A stretch of DNA of 64,000 nucleotides from Brachypterus glaber (taxonomy: Eukaryota; Arthropoda; Insecta; Coleoptera; Kateretidae), in contig OY294048.1 of the NCBI GenBank assembly GCA_958510825.1, positions 23,462,674 to 23,526,673 of the forward strand. The letters run 5' to 3'. The notes under the pieces are model-generated. The model saw only the letters and a list, made by a program, of their open reading frames with translations. It did no database searches and was not told the origin of the DNA. Position numbers and translations under genes: made by a program. Below, one piece after another: positions 1 through 11,552 of this stretch (the stretch's first letter is position 1; the number at the start of each line of letters is the position of its first letter).

Positions 1-175
1 TCTTAAAAACTTCGGAAACGTCAAGAAATGTAAAAAAAATCGGAAAAAATTGAAAAAAAAATGGGTATTTCAGTACTTTTAATTTTAGAATTCTAAAATA
101 CAAAAGTAAAAATTAAGTTTTTTTTTGAATATTTTTTAAAGGAAAAATACAATATACCATTTCTTGTAAATAGTA

Positions 176-1386
176 TACACGGTGTATTTGAAATAGGGTC
201 CGAAATTTGAAGGGGTAATCCTACATCAGAAAATATAACAAAAAGTTCCTATAAATATATGTCTAAAAATGCGTCGCAAGGAAGCTATGCCCCTTTGAAA
301 GTGGCTAAAAAAAGGTTTTGATTTAATAACTCAGGAACTCTTTAATATATAAGAGATTTTGCACGAGAACTAATCTTAATAAGGCCCATCTTCGTATGTT
401 ATTTTCATGTAATTATTTTAAACAGGCAGAAGGACTTCGGGCAAGAGCCTATTGGGAGTCCAATAAATAAACGTTTATTATTTATTATTTTAAACACGGT
501 CGTGCGAAACGTGGAGGCCTTATCAGTTTTTTGTCCTAAACTTTTTTCTGTGTAACTTTTTTGTTATTTTATTTTTAGTATATGATTCCTCACGTCAAAA
601 TACATAAAAAAGGCACTCTTGTTGTAACATTGTAGGACTAACCGTTTTTGAGAAACTTTAATTTGAAGGTGAAATTCCACGGTAAATACTAAAATGTTGA
701 AAGCCGAAATTTTAATGATGCTGAGTAAATTTACATCAAAAACTAAGAAAAAAACATCATATACAGGTACTTCCAAAAATCAATCCTAAGGGAGCTATGG
801 TCTCCTAAAAATGCACCATTTTTAAAGGGCTATAGTAGCTTTAAAAGCTATTTTTCGATATACATACATAAAAACTTTTTTTCTTAGTTTTCGATATAGA
901 ATAACCTTCCATCATTAAAATTTTGGTTTTCAACATTTTAGTAATTTATTTTTCGTCCACGAACCGTGAAATTTCACTTTCAAATTAATTTTTCTCAAAA
1001 ACGGTTAGTCCTACAGTGATACAACAAGAGTACCTTTTTATGTGTTTTGACTTGAATCATATACCAAAAATAAAATACCAAAAAAGTTACGGAGAGAAAA
1101 GTTTTGGACAACAAACTGATAAGGCCCCCCGGTTCGAACGTTCCTGGTTAAAACAAGTACATAAAAATAACATACGAAGATGGGCATTATTAAGATTAGT
1201 TCATATGCAAAACCTCGTTACTATATCTCAAAGGGTTCCTGAGTTATTAAATAGAAACCGAATTTTTTAGCCACTTTAAAAGGGCGTAGCTCCCTTACGA
1301 CGCATTTTTATAGGAAGTTTTTGTCATATTTTCTGATTTGGAATCACCCCTTAAAATTTCGGACCCTATTTTAAATACACTGTGTA
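176..1386. mobile_element. Foldback MITE, Tc1/mariner-like (TA target)
   Basis: The two halves are long inverted repeats: roughly 176-755 matches the reverse complement of 868-1386. The ends read TACACGGTGTATTT and, inverted, TACACAGTGTATTT, with TA on both outer sides (174-175 and 1387-1388). No transposase is present, so this is non-autonomous. Short ORFs inside follow the palindrome and are not genes. The left arm carries a small LINE-tail insertion that the right arm lacks. A diverged relative of the inner sequence reappears near 11.38-11.55 kb. Confidence 0.75.
425..483 (+). mobile_element. 5'-truncated LINE tail inside foldback arm
   Basis: About 59 bp ending in CAATAAATAAACGTTTATTA, typical of a LINE 3' end, is present in the left foldback arm but absent from the right arm. 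It is bracketed by a 13-bp duplication ATTATTTTAAACA at 412-424 and 484-496, the signature of target-primed insertion. It is too short to assign to a clade. Confidence 0.6.
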
Positions 1387-1389
1387 TAA

Positions 1390-4300
1390 TAGAATGCGTA
1401 GCATTACATATCTTCACGGCTTGTTTGTATTGTTTTTAAAAAGTTAAAGCAGAGACTCGGGTCTCTGCTAGGCCTAGCACAAGGTTTGAAGCTTACTTGG
1501 GGCTCTATAGGCTTTTGTATCATATAAATAATAAAAAATTAATTATGCTCTTGTGATTTCGCAAACGATTTCTCAAACCTGGTTTGTAGTGTATGAAAGA
1601 TATTTTTTTACGACAAAAATCGCTACATTATCTATATGCTTGTACAGAAAATAAATCATTCTGTCTATATTCTCGTGTAATAAATAACGAGTAGACATAG
1701 TGAACACGTGGAACATAAGGAATTATGTATAGATAATAGTTTATGTTACGAGAGAGGAAACTGGGTATTGCCCATGAGAAAATTGACCCACGAGGCTGGA
1801 GGCTGAGTGGTTTAATTTTAGAGAGGGCAATATTAGTTTACTCACGAGTAACATACGTGTGGGTTATTATTGAGTTTCTTTATTTAAAATAAAACTAGTA
1901 ATTGTCTTATTATTTGTATGTATTGGATAAAATATAAAAGTCTTTAAAGCTCTATTACTAATATTTGTTTATCTAAATAAGGCATTTTAAATATTAGTAT
2001 ACAGGGTAAATAAAAATAATATACATGTAATAAATCCATTAAATATTGCGTAATGTTATAATTAATTTAAATTGAAAAAAATAAAATAAATAACTAAGGC
2101 CTGCAGATCTTATTAAAAGTTGTTTTGATTTCCAAACTGATCCTTTTAAGTTTTGGTGTGCTGATTTTGAAAGTCACTTCCATTTTATTATGATGTCAGG
2201 GGTTTTTCAAATTGCAATTAAAATTCAAAAAAGTACTAAATCAGCATCTAACTGCGTTTAAGAGTTTTTTCAAACTTGATTTAAAAAAAAAATATATGTT
2301 AAACTTCTTCTAAGTTTTAATTTAATTTAATTTAATGCAGTAAAAAAATGGAATTTTAAAAAGTACAAAGGTCTTAAAAGTCATTATTAAGTCAATCACA
2401 ACTCATAATAATAACCTGTTTTAGCCAATGCAAATGTGATAATTTAGTCGTATTTGGAAAAAATCTTGAAGTAGTGAAATAAATGGATGTGATTTTCGGA
2501 ATCAACATAAAAAAAGCATAAGAATCAGTTTTTAGAATCCAAACAATTTTTTTATCACAGGACTGTATAATTCTGTTTCTTTCTACAATCCAATAAATTG
2601 AGACGGCATGCCATGGCACTAGTTTTTTTTGTAAATAACATTACACGGATTCAATTCACAGAAATTTTTAAGTAATTATTACTGAGTTTCAGTAATTTAT
2701 TACGTATGGCTAGTAATTTCTCATTAATTGATTAGTTATGACTATTAATTTTGCAGTAATAAATTATTACTTAAGTAATAATTACTAGTAAGCAGTAATT
2801 TAAAATTATTACACTAATAATTATAATTAATTACTGCCAATAGTAAATTACTAGTAGTAATAATTCAAACTAGTGATAAATTGACAAGTATAAATTATTT
2901 CTAATAATTTTCCTGTAATTATAGTTACTATATCTTACTTATAGAAGCGCAGCCGAAATGGATACAAATACAGTATAGTAAGTGCAATAAATAAAAAACT
3001 CTTTATTTGTAGACTAAATAGAAAAGAATAGTTCTCAATAATTCTCAGTAATAATTACACTGGTAATAAATTGGCAAATAATTAATTACTGCTAATAATA
3101 AATTACTAGTAGTAATGATTCAAACTATGGTCTATTTTTTCAAGCAAGATAGTAAATTAAAAATCGCACAGTAAATATTTTTACAGCAGGTTTGAATAGT
3201 ATATATTTGTGTATGGAATATAGTTATGTTTTATAAAATAAACTACGCAGTATATTCGCACATCCAATATTCGAATCTGTTTTGAAAATATTCACTGTGC
3301 GATTTTTAATTTACTATCTTGCTTGAATAAATTTCTTATAGTTACAATTTAAACTAGTAATAATTTAACAAGTAATTAACTTCTGTCAATAATAAATTTA
3401 TATTACCTAATAATAAATTACTTAAATGATAAATAATTGGCAGTAATTAATCACTTGCCAATTTATCACTAGTATTACTGCCAGTGATAATTATGATACT
3501 AAAAACTGTGAGGGTTGTTTACTGGTTTCCTACAGATTAAGCTTAAACAATAATATGATATTAAATTAAGTATGGTACTTTGCACGAAACTGTTTTTTTT
3601 TACAGAACTTGGATGTAGAGCAAGATTTTTGACACATTTTAAAAATAATTTGTCAAAGTAAGAGTTACCAGTTAAAAAATCTAGAATTTTAATAAGAATT
3701 TTAAATATCATCTTAGATGATACTTAATTTACTAAACTAGTTAGAAGTTAAAAGCTAGTTAGCTCCCTTCTTGACAATCAGTAAAGAGGTCAAAAACTTT
3801 TAAATATACTAAACTGACATATTTTTTAACCTATTATTATTAACAACTAGAGCGCAAAGTACAAAATTTCCTTCGAGTAGTAGAAATTGCTGTTCGAGGC
3901 GGAAATTGTACTTTACGCTCTAGTTGTACACACTATTTTTCCACAGCCCACAAAATTTAAATTTATTTTTAAAATGTAGTAAAATATTTAGAAATAGAAA
4001 TATTTTTAATCATAGAGAATACAGATTAAAGAGTAGATGGCTTACCAATTTAACTTTTAGCACCTTTTTAAGTACAATACATGTAAACTTTTTCTTACTT
4101 TGCCCTGGATTTTTGTGGTAGTAATTATGAAGTTGCTTCATTGCAATAATTAATAACTGGAGAAATTCCTTCTAAATTCTCTTCGATCCATCCATAATTT
4201 AGATATTCCATATGGATTTCTTAATAATTTACAACACAAGCAATAAATTTTATTGTCCGAATAAATTAAAAATTAGTAATTTAATTAATTTTTACTTATT

Positions 4301-4629
4301 AGTTCCTAAGCTAAGTATGTATTTCAAAATAACAAATATATCTTACATTTATTTTTGTACTAAAAGTAGTAGAGAAAATCTAATTTCGGGGAAAAATAAG
4401 GTATCAACATTGCTCTGTGTCTCGTTTGACCTCGGGAGTGCCGATCTAACAAGAATTTATTTATTATCAAGAAGGCAGGTTAGTGAGTTAAGTAAAATCT
4501 AAAATTATATCTAAAATTCTTATTAAACTTCTTGATATTTTAACTGGTAGTAATTGTTACTTTAGCAAAATATTTTTAAAATGTGTCAAAAAGTTTTCTC
4601 GAACTGGTCAAACCAGTCTTTTGCAAAGG
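1390..4629. other. Non-coding AT-rich interval
   Basis: I see no gene here. From about 2640 to 3480 the sequence is a degenerate patchwork of TAATTACTAGTAATAA-type motifs in both orientations. The same motif family returns at about 15.78-16.58 kb, so it is a dispersed simple-sequence family. The only compact structure is the hairpin at 3844-3926. The rest looks like unstructured diverged repeat. Confidence 0.5.
3844..3926. repeat. Short perfect-arm hairpin
   Basis: CAACTAGAGCGCAAAGTACA is mirrored by the inverted sequence ending at 3926, with a loop of about 30 nt. The arms (about 26 nt, one or two mismatches) stand out from the AT-rich surroundings. It may be a tiny MITE remnant or a structured RNA. 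No transcript evidence can be read here. Confidence 0.6.
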
Positions 4630-6622
4630 CACGGTTCGTTACAAATTAATTTTTTTTTGTTGACAATACCCTCTTCCAGTCTTGGTAGTTTTTGATAAGT
4701 AACCTATGGATCTTTAAAATAAAATTATTTTTAAAATTTTCTTTAGGGCAATTTTTTTTATTTGCATTTTTGTGAAAAATTTAAAATAATTTAAATTTTT
4801 ACTATATTAAACTTATAAAATTCACACATCGTAAATTATAATGCTATATTTTTATAATTACCGTCAACTGGTGCTATAACATTCCTTTATATAACCCCGC
4901 TTTACATTTTAAAATATTGTGTACAGGGATTTTTTTTTAAGGGAAAAATATGATTTTTTTTTCAAAACCTCAGACTTAATTTCAGATAAGTTTTTTTATT
5001 GTTCCAGTACGTATTACTGGTTTATTGCATGCATTGATTAATACCATAAACTTTTGCAATAAAAACTAAAAATCAATAGTATAACGTTTTTATTAAGCCA
5101 CTTATTTTTTACCAGGTCTGAAAATGGTATGTAATGTTACTTAGTGCGTTAGTTCCCAATAAGTGCTTGTTAAAATGCGAAATTTTGAAATATTAACAGG
5201 CCACCCCCTCATTTTATTTTCCACTATACAAAAATGCTTCAAACCAAATGTTGCCAAAATCGAACAGCTGCTAGAGGTCGCTACCAGCAAAAAAAAAGAA
5301 TTTTATTCTAAAATGCATATATTTTTTCAAAAATTATTGGAAGTAAATATCATAAATGGATAAATTTGCGTTTAAAATAATTTAGTTTAGTTGCTTAATA
5401 AAAGTCATGGTCATAGGTGTCATGGGGGGTCACGTGGCCCACCCCTAGACATCGAAATATAAATATTTAAAAAAAATTTAAAACTTTTACATTTTCCTTA
5501 CAAGATTTCACTTATAAATCTTATGCTGCAGCGCTGGTCCCCTTCAAAAATATTTTTTCATTGCACCCCACCTATATCTAGCTGAAATATTATAAAAATT
5601 ATACTAACATAAGTGTTTTATAACTTTTGTCCCCTATCTAGCCCCTTGCCACATTAAAAAAATAATAATAGAAGCAAATCAAAAGACTGTTAATGCAGTA
5701 TTGCAGTGCGTATAATTCGTGGTCTAAATGTCAAGTTAATATTTTAACTCGTTCAAAAGTTATACTACTATGGTATATTTTAACACATTTTGGGCCAAGT
5801 TGTGTCAATATAATTTTTTATAATATTTCAGCTAACTATAAGTGGGGAATAATGAAACAAATATTTTTGAAGGGGAACAACGTAAGATTTATAAGTGAAA
5901 ATGGAAAAGTTTAAAAAGAATTTAAAACATTGATATTTCGATGCCTAAGGGTGGGCTACGTGACCCCCCATGCCACCTATGACCATGACTTTTATTAAAC
6001 AACTAACCCAGAATATTTTAAATACAAATTTTATCCATTTATGCTGGTAGCGACCTCTAGGAATTGTTCGATTTTGGCAAAATTTGGTCTGAAGCACCCT
6101 AAGGCACTAAGTAACATTAGAAACCATTTTCAGAACCTGGTAAAAAATAAATTGCTTAATAAAAACGTTGTACTTTTGATTTTTAGTTTTTATTGCAACG
6201 GTTTACGGTATTTATCAATGCATGCAATAAACCAGTAATATGTACTGGAACAATGAAAAAACTTATCTGAAATTAAGTCTGAGGTTTTGAAAAAAAATCA
6301 TGTTTTTCCTCTTAAAAAAATCATAACTCCGTCCCTGTGCAAAATATTTTAAAATTTAAAGTGGGGTTATGTAAAGGAATGTTATAGCTACAGTTGACGG
6401 TAATTATAAAAATATAGCATTATAATTTACGATGTGGGAATTTACTATAGTGAAAATTTAAATTATTTAAAAATTTTCATAAAAATGCAAATAAAAAAAA
6501 ATTGACCGATAGAAGATTTTAATAATAACTTTATTTTAAAGGTCCATAGGTTACTTATCAAAAACTACCAAGACTGGAAGAGGGTGTTGTCAACAAAAAA
6601 AAAACATTTGTAACGAACCGTG
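4630..6622. mobile_element. 2-kb foldback element, CAC ends, 4-bp duplication AAGG
   Basis: Almost the whole 1,993 bp is one imperfect palindrome with its centre near 5.63 kb. The outer ends are CACGGTTCGTTACAAAT and its inverse, and AAGG flanks both sides (4626-4629, 6623-6626). A 5'-CAC terminus with a 4-bp duplication fits the CACTA/Chapaev group, but there is no transposase to confirm it. Open frames inside are by-products of the palindrome. Confidence 0.7.
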
Positions 6623-6710
6623 AAGGACAATGAATCTGTGTGATGTTTTTTTACACGTTTTTTGATAGCTATTCGGACTGATATCATCAAAAATTAATGC
6701 CCTAACGTCG

Positions 6711-6749
6711 CACTAACTGGTATTTAAGATAAAAAGCTGGCCAAAAATC
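6711..6749 (+). repeat. Left TIR of Transib element, RSS-like
   Basis: Heptamer-like CACTAAC (6711-6717), 23-bp spacer, nonamer-like CCAAAAATC (6741-6749). Compared with the RSS consensus nonamer ACAAAAACC, seven of nine bases match. The first three bases CAC are the ones essential for RAG/Transib cleavage. Confidence 0.8.
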
Positions 6750-6983
6750 AAAATTGCAAACATTAAGGTTTGGAGCTGACTTTGGGTCCCAAAACAGGTA
6801 GTTAAATATGACGTCATGTGGCAGCATCCCCACCGCAGATGGCTTTACGAGACCGATTTAGCAGCAATCAGTTCATACCACTCGCTTGTTACGATCAGTC
6901 TTTTATCTCGGCATTACCGTACTTTAACACAGTTGCGTTGCATTTTTTTTTGGTTAGAAGTGATTTTAGTGGAAATAGTTATT

Positions 6984-9270
6984 ATGGATGAGTCTGAGCA
7001 AGGTATGTACTCTTTATTTGAGCAATTTTCATTTATTATATATTGTTATTTTTTATGTTTTTGCCGCTCTACAAACCCGACTAAAATTGAATGCACTTTT
7101 GCATAATTTTTAATATAAGGGAATGTTTTTAATAACATTGTACTCATTTTTACTGCATAAAAGTTATATCATATGATACGTCAGAGTATCTATTTTGATA
7201 ATATTATTCAGAAGTTTTCCCAAATTTTCACAAAAATAAAATAAAGCCGTAAGTAGTGCGGCTATATTTTTTTTCGCTTATTTTCTTTTTTGATCATTTT
7301 CAGTTGTTGACGCTTCAGTCTTGTCTATGACTCGAAAACAACTACACGAGCTAATAAGAGGAAGCACAGAAAGGCTGTTTGATGCAAAACTCAAAGATTT
7401 AGAAAAAAAAACTACTTGCAGTTACGAAGTGTCCCTCTGAGAAATTACCCGAATTCACAAATATTATTAATAGTTTTAAGATTGTTTACAAGCGGAAATG
7501 GCTCACGTGTAACAGTACAGAGAGCCGTTTTTTAGAAAAAAATCAAGACTGGTTAAATGAAGAAGTTTTTTTACCTGCTGCGCCAGTCCCTACCTGTACA
7601 AAAGGGCGACCGACAAAAGAATTCGGGGAATCCAGTGAACGTTCAAAGCGGCGAAAAACAATGGATCTAAGAAAAAATATTCCTGTTGATGAACTAATAT
7701 ATGCAGCGCAAATGAGTCACCGAGCTGCAGGTAATAAAGACATGGCTAAAGTTATTCAAGACATAGCAAAGTCTCCAACCAAAGCGACAAAGATTCGCAA
7801 AGCAGTCGCTGCTGGAAGTCAAAGTACTAATACAAAAAAGCACTCCCCCGAAGAGGCTTTGGCAATATTTGTGGAAGCTAACTTATCCTTGAGTCAGTAC
7901 GAAGTTATACAGCATGCCAACAAAAATGTATATCCCTGTTATAAATACGTACAAAAAGCTAAACAAGATTGTTATCCGGCACAGATTGTCCATGAAACTT
8001 ATGCTGAAGTGAAATTACAAGATTTGGTGGATCATACAACAAGGAGATTGTGTAAATATTTAGAGGAAGTATTCGAGGTATACAATGAAACAAAAACTAA
8101 CGATTTTGTGCTGGTGTTTAAGTGGGGATGTGATGGATCGCATCAAAGCCAATACAAGCAAAAATTTCAAAACGATGAAGACAGTGACGCCAAAATTTTC
8201 CTCAGTTCCCTTGTGCCTCTAAGATTATTATCTGATAAAAAAGTTATTTGGCATAATCCTTGCCCATCATCACCTAGGTTTTGCAGACCAATTAGGATGA
8301 GATTTATCAAAGAAAACGAGGATGTCACAAATGAAGAGATTGAATACATAGAAAACCAGTCAAGGAATTTGCAAGCGACAAATGTCAGCGAAAGCATTAA
8401 GATAAAACACATGTTACTGCCCACAATGGTGGACGGAAAAGTGTGTAATACCGCCACTCACACTGCATCAACATTGAGCTGCTATAGTTGCAATAGAACA
8501 TCAACGAATTTTAATGATTTGACATTACAAAGCACGGAAGATCCAGAGACATTCAAATTTGGATTATCCATTCTACATGCGAGAATTAGATTCTTTGAAT
8601 TTCTCTTACATTTATCTAATAAGAAGTACATAAAGGTCGCGTCACACTGAAAAGTGATAAAGAAAAAATAAAATCAGCCAAAGAAAAAATTCAAAAAGAA
8701 TTTAGGGAAAAAATGGGATTGCTGGTTGACATACCAAAAGCTGGTTATGGTAATACCAATGACGGCAATACGTCCCGGAGATTTTTCAGTGACATTAACG
8801 TAGCAGCTGCTATCACAGGGATCGATCTAGATCTAATTCACCGATTTAAAATAATATTAGAGGTGATATCTTCGGGTTTCGATATAATCGTCGAAAAATT
8901 TGGTTCGTACACCATGGATACTGCAAAGCATTACGTAAAGTTGTATGGCTGGAAGCCTATGTCGCCAACAGTCCATAAAATATTAATCCATGCTCCGAAT
9001 ATTATATCGCATGCTCTGTTACCGATTGGTCAATTATCGGAAGAGGCTTCAGAAGCGAGGAACAAGCATTTTCGCCAGTACAGGGAAAGCTTCGCAAGAA
9101 AATTTTCTAGGACAGATTGCAATAAGGACGTATTAAACAGGCTCTTGCTAACCTCGGATCCATTATTGAGTAGCATTAGACATAATGTTAAAAGAAAGAG
9201 ACAGTCGATTTCAAAGGAAGCCTTACAATTCTTAAAATCAACCGAGTCTGAGGAGAGTGATGAAGAATAA
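6984..9270 (+). pseudogene. Transib/RAG1-like transposase, spliced, two frameshifts
   Basis: Exon 1 is 6984-7002 (MDESEQ) and ends at a GTATGT donor. The intron is 7003-7303 (acceptor TTTTCAG). Exon 2 runs from 7304 to the stop at 9270. The frame breaks near 7429 (one extra base) and again near 8630. Visible blocks are a basic linker (SERSKRRKT), a first catalytic-type Asp in KWGCDGSHQ, a CxxC pair in LSCYSCN, and the C-terminal block IGQLSEEASEARNKHFRQYR, which lines up with the glutamate-bearing ASEGNESGNK region of RAG1. The enzyme would cut and join at the CAC ends. At the position I align with RAG1 LHCDI this copy reads LHARI, so the middle Asp is not obvious. This copy is probably inactive. 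Confidence 0.82.
7003..7303 (+). other. Intron 1 of the Transib-like gene
   Basis: GTATGT donor and TGATCATTTTCAG acceptor after a T-rich tract. Exon 1 ends one base into a codon, and joining to 7304 keeps the reading frame open into MTRKQLHELIRG. The intron rests only on splice-site fit and frame continuity. Confidence 0.65.
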
Positions 9271-9941
9271 GTCTTGGAGGCGTCAATTTGTATTTTTTAT
9301 TGTTCATATTTTATTAATACGTACATATTTTGTAATTATCTACTAAATAAATTGATAAATATAATTATATAAATAGTTTTTATATACCCACTTGTAGGTA
9401 GTGTAATTATATGGTTTCCGCTTGAGTAAACAGCTACACTTGGAGTCAAAAAAAAAAGTACTACAGCATTAAACCTTGAGGTATACCAAATTTTTAAAAT
9501 TACAGAAATAAAATAATACATTAATAAAATAACGGAAAACAATAAGGTACCTTATTTAATAGCAGTTGACACTTTTGAATGAACCGAACCTTCATTTCTC
9601 TATGTATATTTTGGTTCTGGCTTATAAAATTCTTTAATTTCTCGGTCATTTTCCTTATATTAGCCCCAAAATTTACTGTTAAAATCGATTTTTGTTGCTG
9701 GCTTAAGTAAAGTATGTTGACACATTTGACATTTGGAAAAATTATATTCCAAACAAAACTATTATACGTTTTATATATCTCTGACTTAGTTAAGACCTCA
9801 ATTGACTTTAATGACAAGTTGGATTTAAATGGTACAATTTTTGGGTGTAGTACTTTTTTATGTGTATAAATATAACCATCATGGGTTTATTGTTAGTAGT
9901 ATTGAAAATTGAACAACTAGATATATCAAAAGCTATAAAAA

Positions 9942-9980
9942 TATTTTTGGCCAGCTTTTCGGTTTAAATACCAGTCTGTG
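9942..9980 (-). repeat. Right TIR of Transib element, RSS-like
   Basis: On the minus strand it reads CACAGAC, a 23-bp spacer, then CCAAAAATA. It matches the left end over about 39 bp with only a few mismatches, and CGTCG follows directly outside. Confidence 0.8.
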
Positions 9981-9985
9981 CGTCG

Positions 9986-10227
9986 TATTTTGCACTTCTT
10001 ACCACAGTAATTTGCATTTGTGGATGATGCGTAATAGAAAATAACCACGGTAAAATGAATGATATATTATCCAAAATAAGACGGTATTTAAGTACTATTT
10101 TGTACTATTGTACTATTTTGTGATAAAGTGATGACGAGTCAGATGTGAAAATGACTAAATACAATGTGCGACAAAAAAAATTGGGCATAAAATCTGTCAA
10201 CTTTAGTCGTTAATTTAGGACCACTAG
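9986..10227. other. Spacer without gene
   Basis: No ORF, repeat boundary or RNA gene that I can support. It contains a short triplicated TACTATTTTGTACTATTG motif around 10.09-10.13 kb. Confidence 0.4.
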
Positions 10228-10513
10228 AGTCCCCACGGGGGTTCACTCCTTTAGGTCATTTTTTTCAAATTTAAAGTTTTCAATGCTCGCTAAAATTCAA
10301 GACCTATTTTTCAAGTTATCGTTCCAAATCTTTGGCATGTAAATTATTATCAAAAGACATGAGAAAAAGTTTGCATAAACATATGTCCAAAATTGCTTCG
10401 TAAGGGAGCTAGGTCCCTTTAATTACACCAATAAAAATTAAATTTTTATTTAATATCTCAGGAAATATTTAATCTACAGAAACGAGTTTATGCATGTGTT
10501 CTTACATCAATAA

Positions 10514-10651
10514 GGAATCATGCTTGACAAGCATTTACGGTGGAACGAACATACCCAAGCAATAAATAAAAAACTTAGGATTATAAGACATAAAATCTAT
10601 AAACTAAAGGATATTTTAAATCAAAAAAAATTAAAAATATTATATGAGTAA
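10514..10651 (+). pseudogene. LINE reverse transcriptase fragment (thumb region)
   Basis: The frame from 10514 to the stop at 10651 gives LDKHLRWNEHTQAINKKL followed by a KIYKLKDILNQKKLKILYE-type stretch. This is the region just after the catalytic palm in Jockey/CR1-type LINE reverse transcriptases, where a hydrophobic and basic 'LDxxLxWxxHI' block is usual. Nothing recognisable precedes or follows it, so it is a short relic. Confidence 0.6.
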
Positions 10652-11552
10652 TTCCACGTCAACTAGCCCCTCGATCAGAAACTCATCTCTCCGATTTTGC
10701 TGAAATTTTGCATGTCCCCATAACTTAGTGTTTATATACCCCATTAATAGCGTTTTGCAAAAAAATCGTTGGTTGCTGAGATATTAGTGTGGGTCATTTT
10801 TTGCCTTTTTCAAAATCGGAAAACAACCATGTAATAAATTCGTAATAACTTAACTTCTATTGAAGATATAGACTTTAATCGTATTGATTTTTAAAGAGAA
10901 TCAAATTATGGTCTAGGAAATCCATCTTTTTAACCATTCTGACATTCTGACAACAAAAAAGTTATATTTTTAATACAGTATAAAGAATTATGTGCGCACA
11001 CGAGCACTGCCGTGTCGTGATTTTTTTAAAGTGGCGCAAGATCAAAATTTTACGCCCTTGGTAAATTTGTGCCTAGTCAGTTAATGACAAAAAAGGCAAC
11101 CAGCATCAACTATACTCCATTATTTATATTCCCAAGTTGAATAAATAGCTTTGCGCCTTAGAGCGCCTTTTTGCCTTACCCCACGGTACGGTGCTTCGCA
11201 CGAGATGACAGTAAATATATTTTTCGAAGTACCTGTGTATACAGGCTGTATAGAGAAAAAACGCAATATACGATTCAGTGTTAAGATTATATTATGGAAT
11301 GCAAAGCATTACGTATTTTTACGGATTGTTTTTTTAGTCATTAAAACGTAAGATATTACTTTTAATTGCATTTTTCTTATAAACTCATCATCATTACATC
11401 ATATTACCTTTTTATGTATTTTGATCTATAAGACCAAATTCAAACTAAAAAACAGCAAAAAAGTTACACTGAAAAAATAATTGGGAAAAAAAGTGCTTGA
11501 GCCTTCCCGTTTGGCACTCACCTGGCTTAAGTTATTACATGAAAATATTATA

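Larger units (their letters stand above)
6711..9980 (+). mobile_element. Transib / RAG1-type DNA transposon
   Basis: The element is 3,270 bp and flanked by identical CGTCG pentamers (6706-6710 and 9981-9985). CGNCG 5-bp duplications are the hallmark of Transib insertion. The ends are CACTAACTGGTATTTAA on the left and CACAGACTGGTATTTAA (inverted) on the right. The inverted repeat is about 39 bp and ends in CCAAAAAT. Each end fits a 7-23-9 layout like a 23-RSS: heptamer CACTAAC or CACAGAC, 23-bp spacer, then CCAAAAATC or CCAAAAATA. One spliced gene for a RAG1-like protein fills the interior. The termini look younger than the gene, which carries two frameshifts. Confidence 0.88.

Noticed and set aside
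564..6238. Many ORFs of 60-100 codons in the first 6.3 kb
   Set aside because: They sit in palindromes or AT-rich repeats, lack motifs, and are of a length expected by chance.
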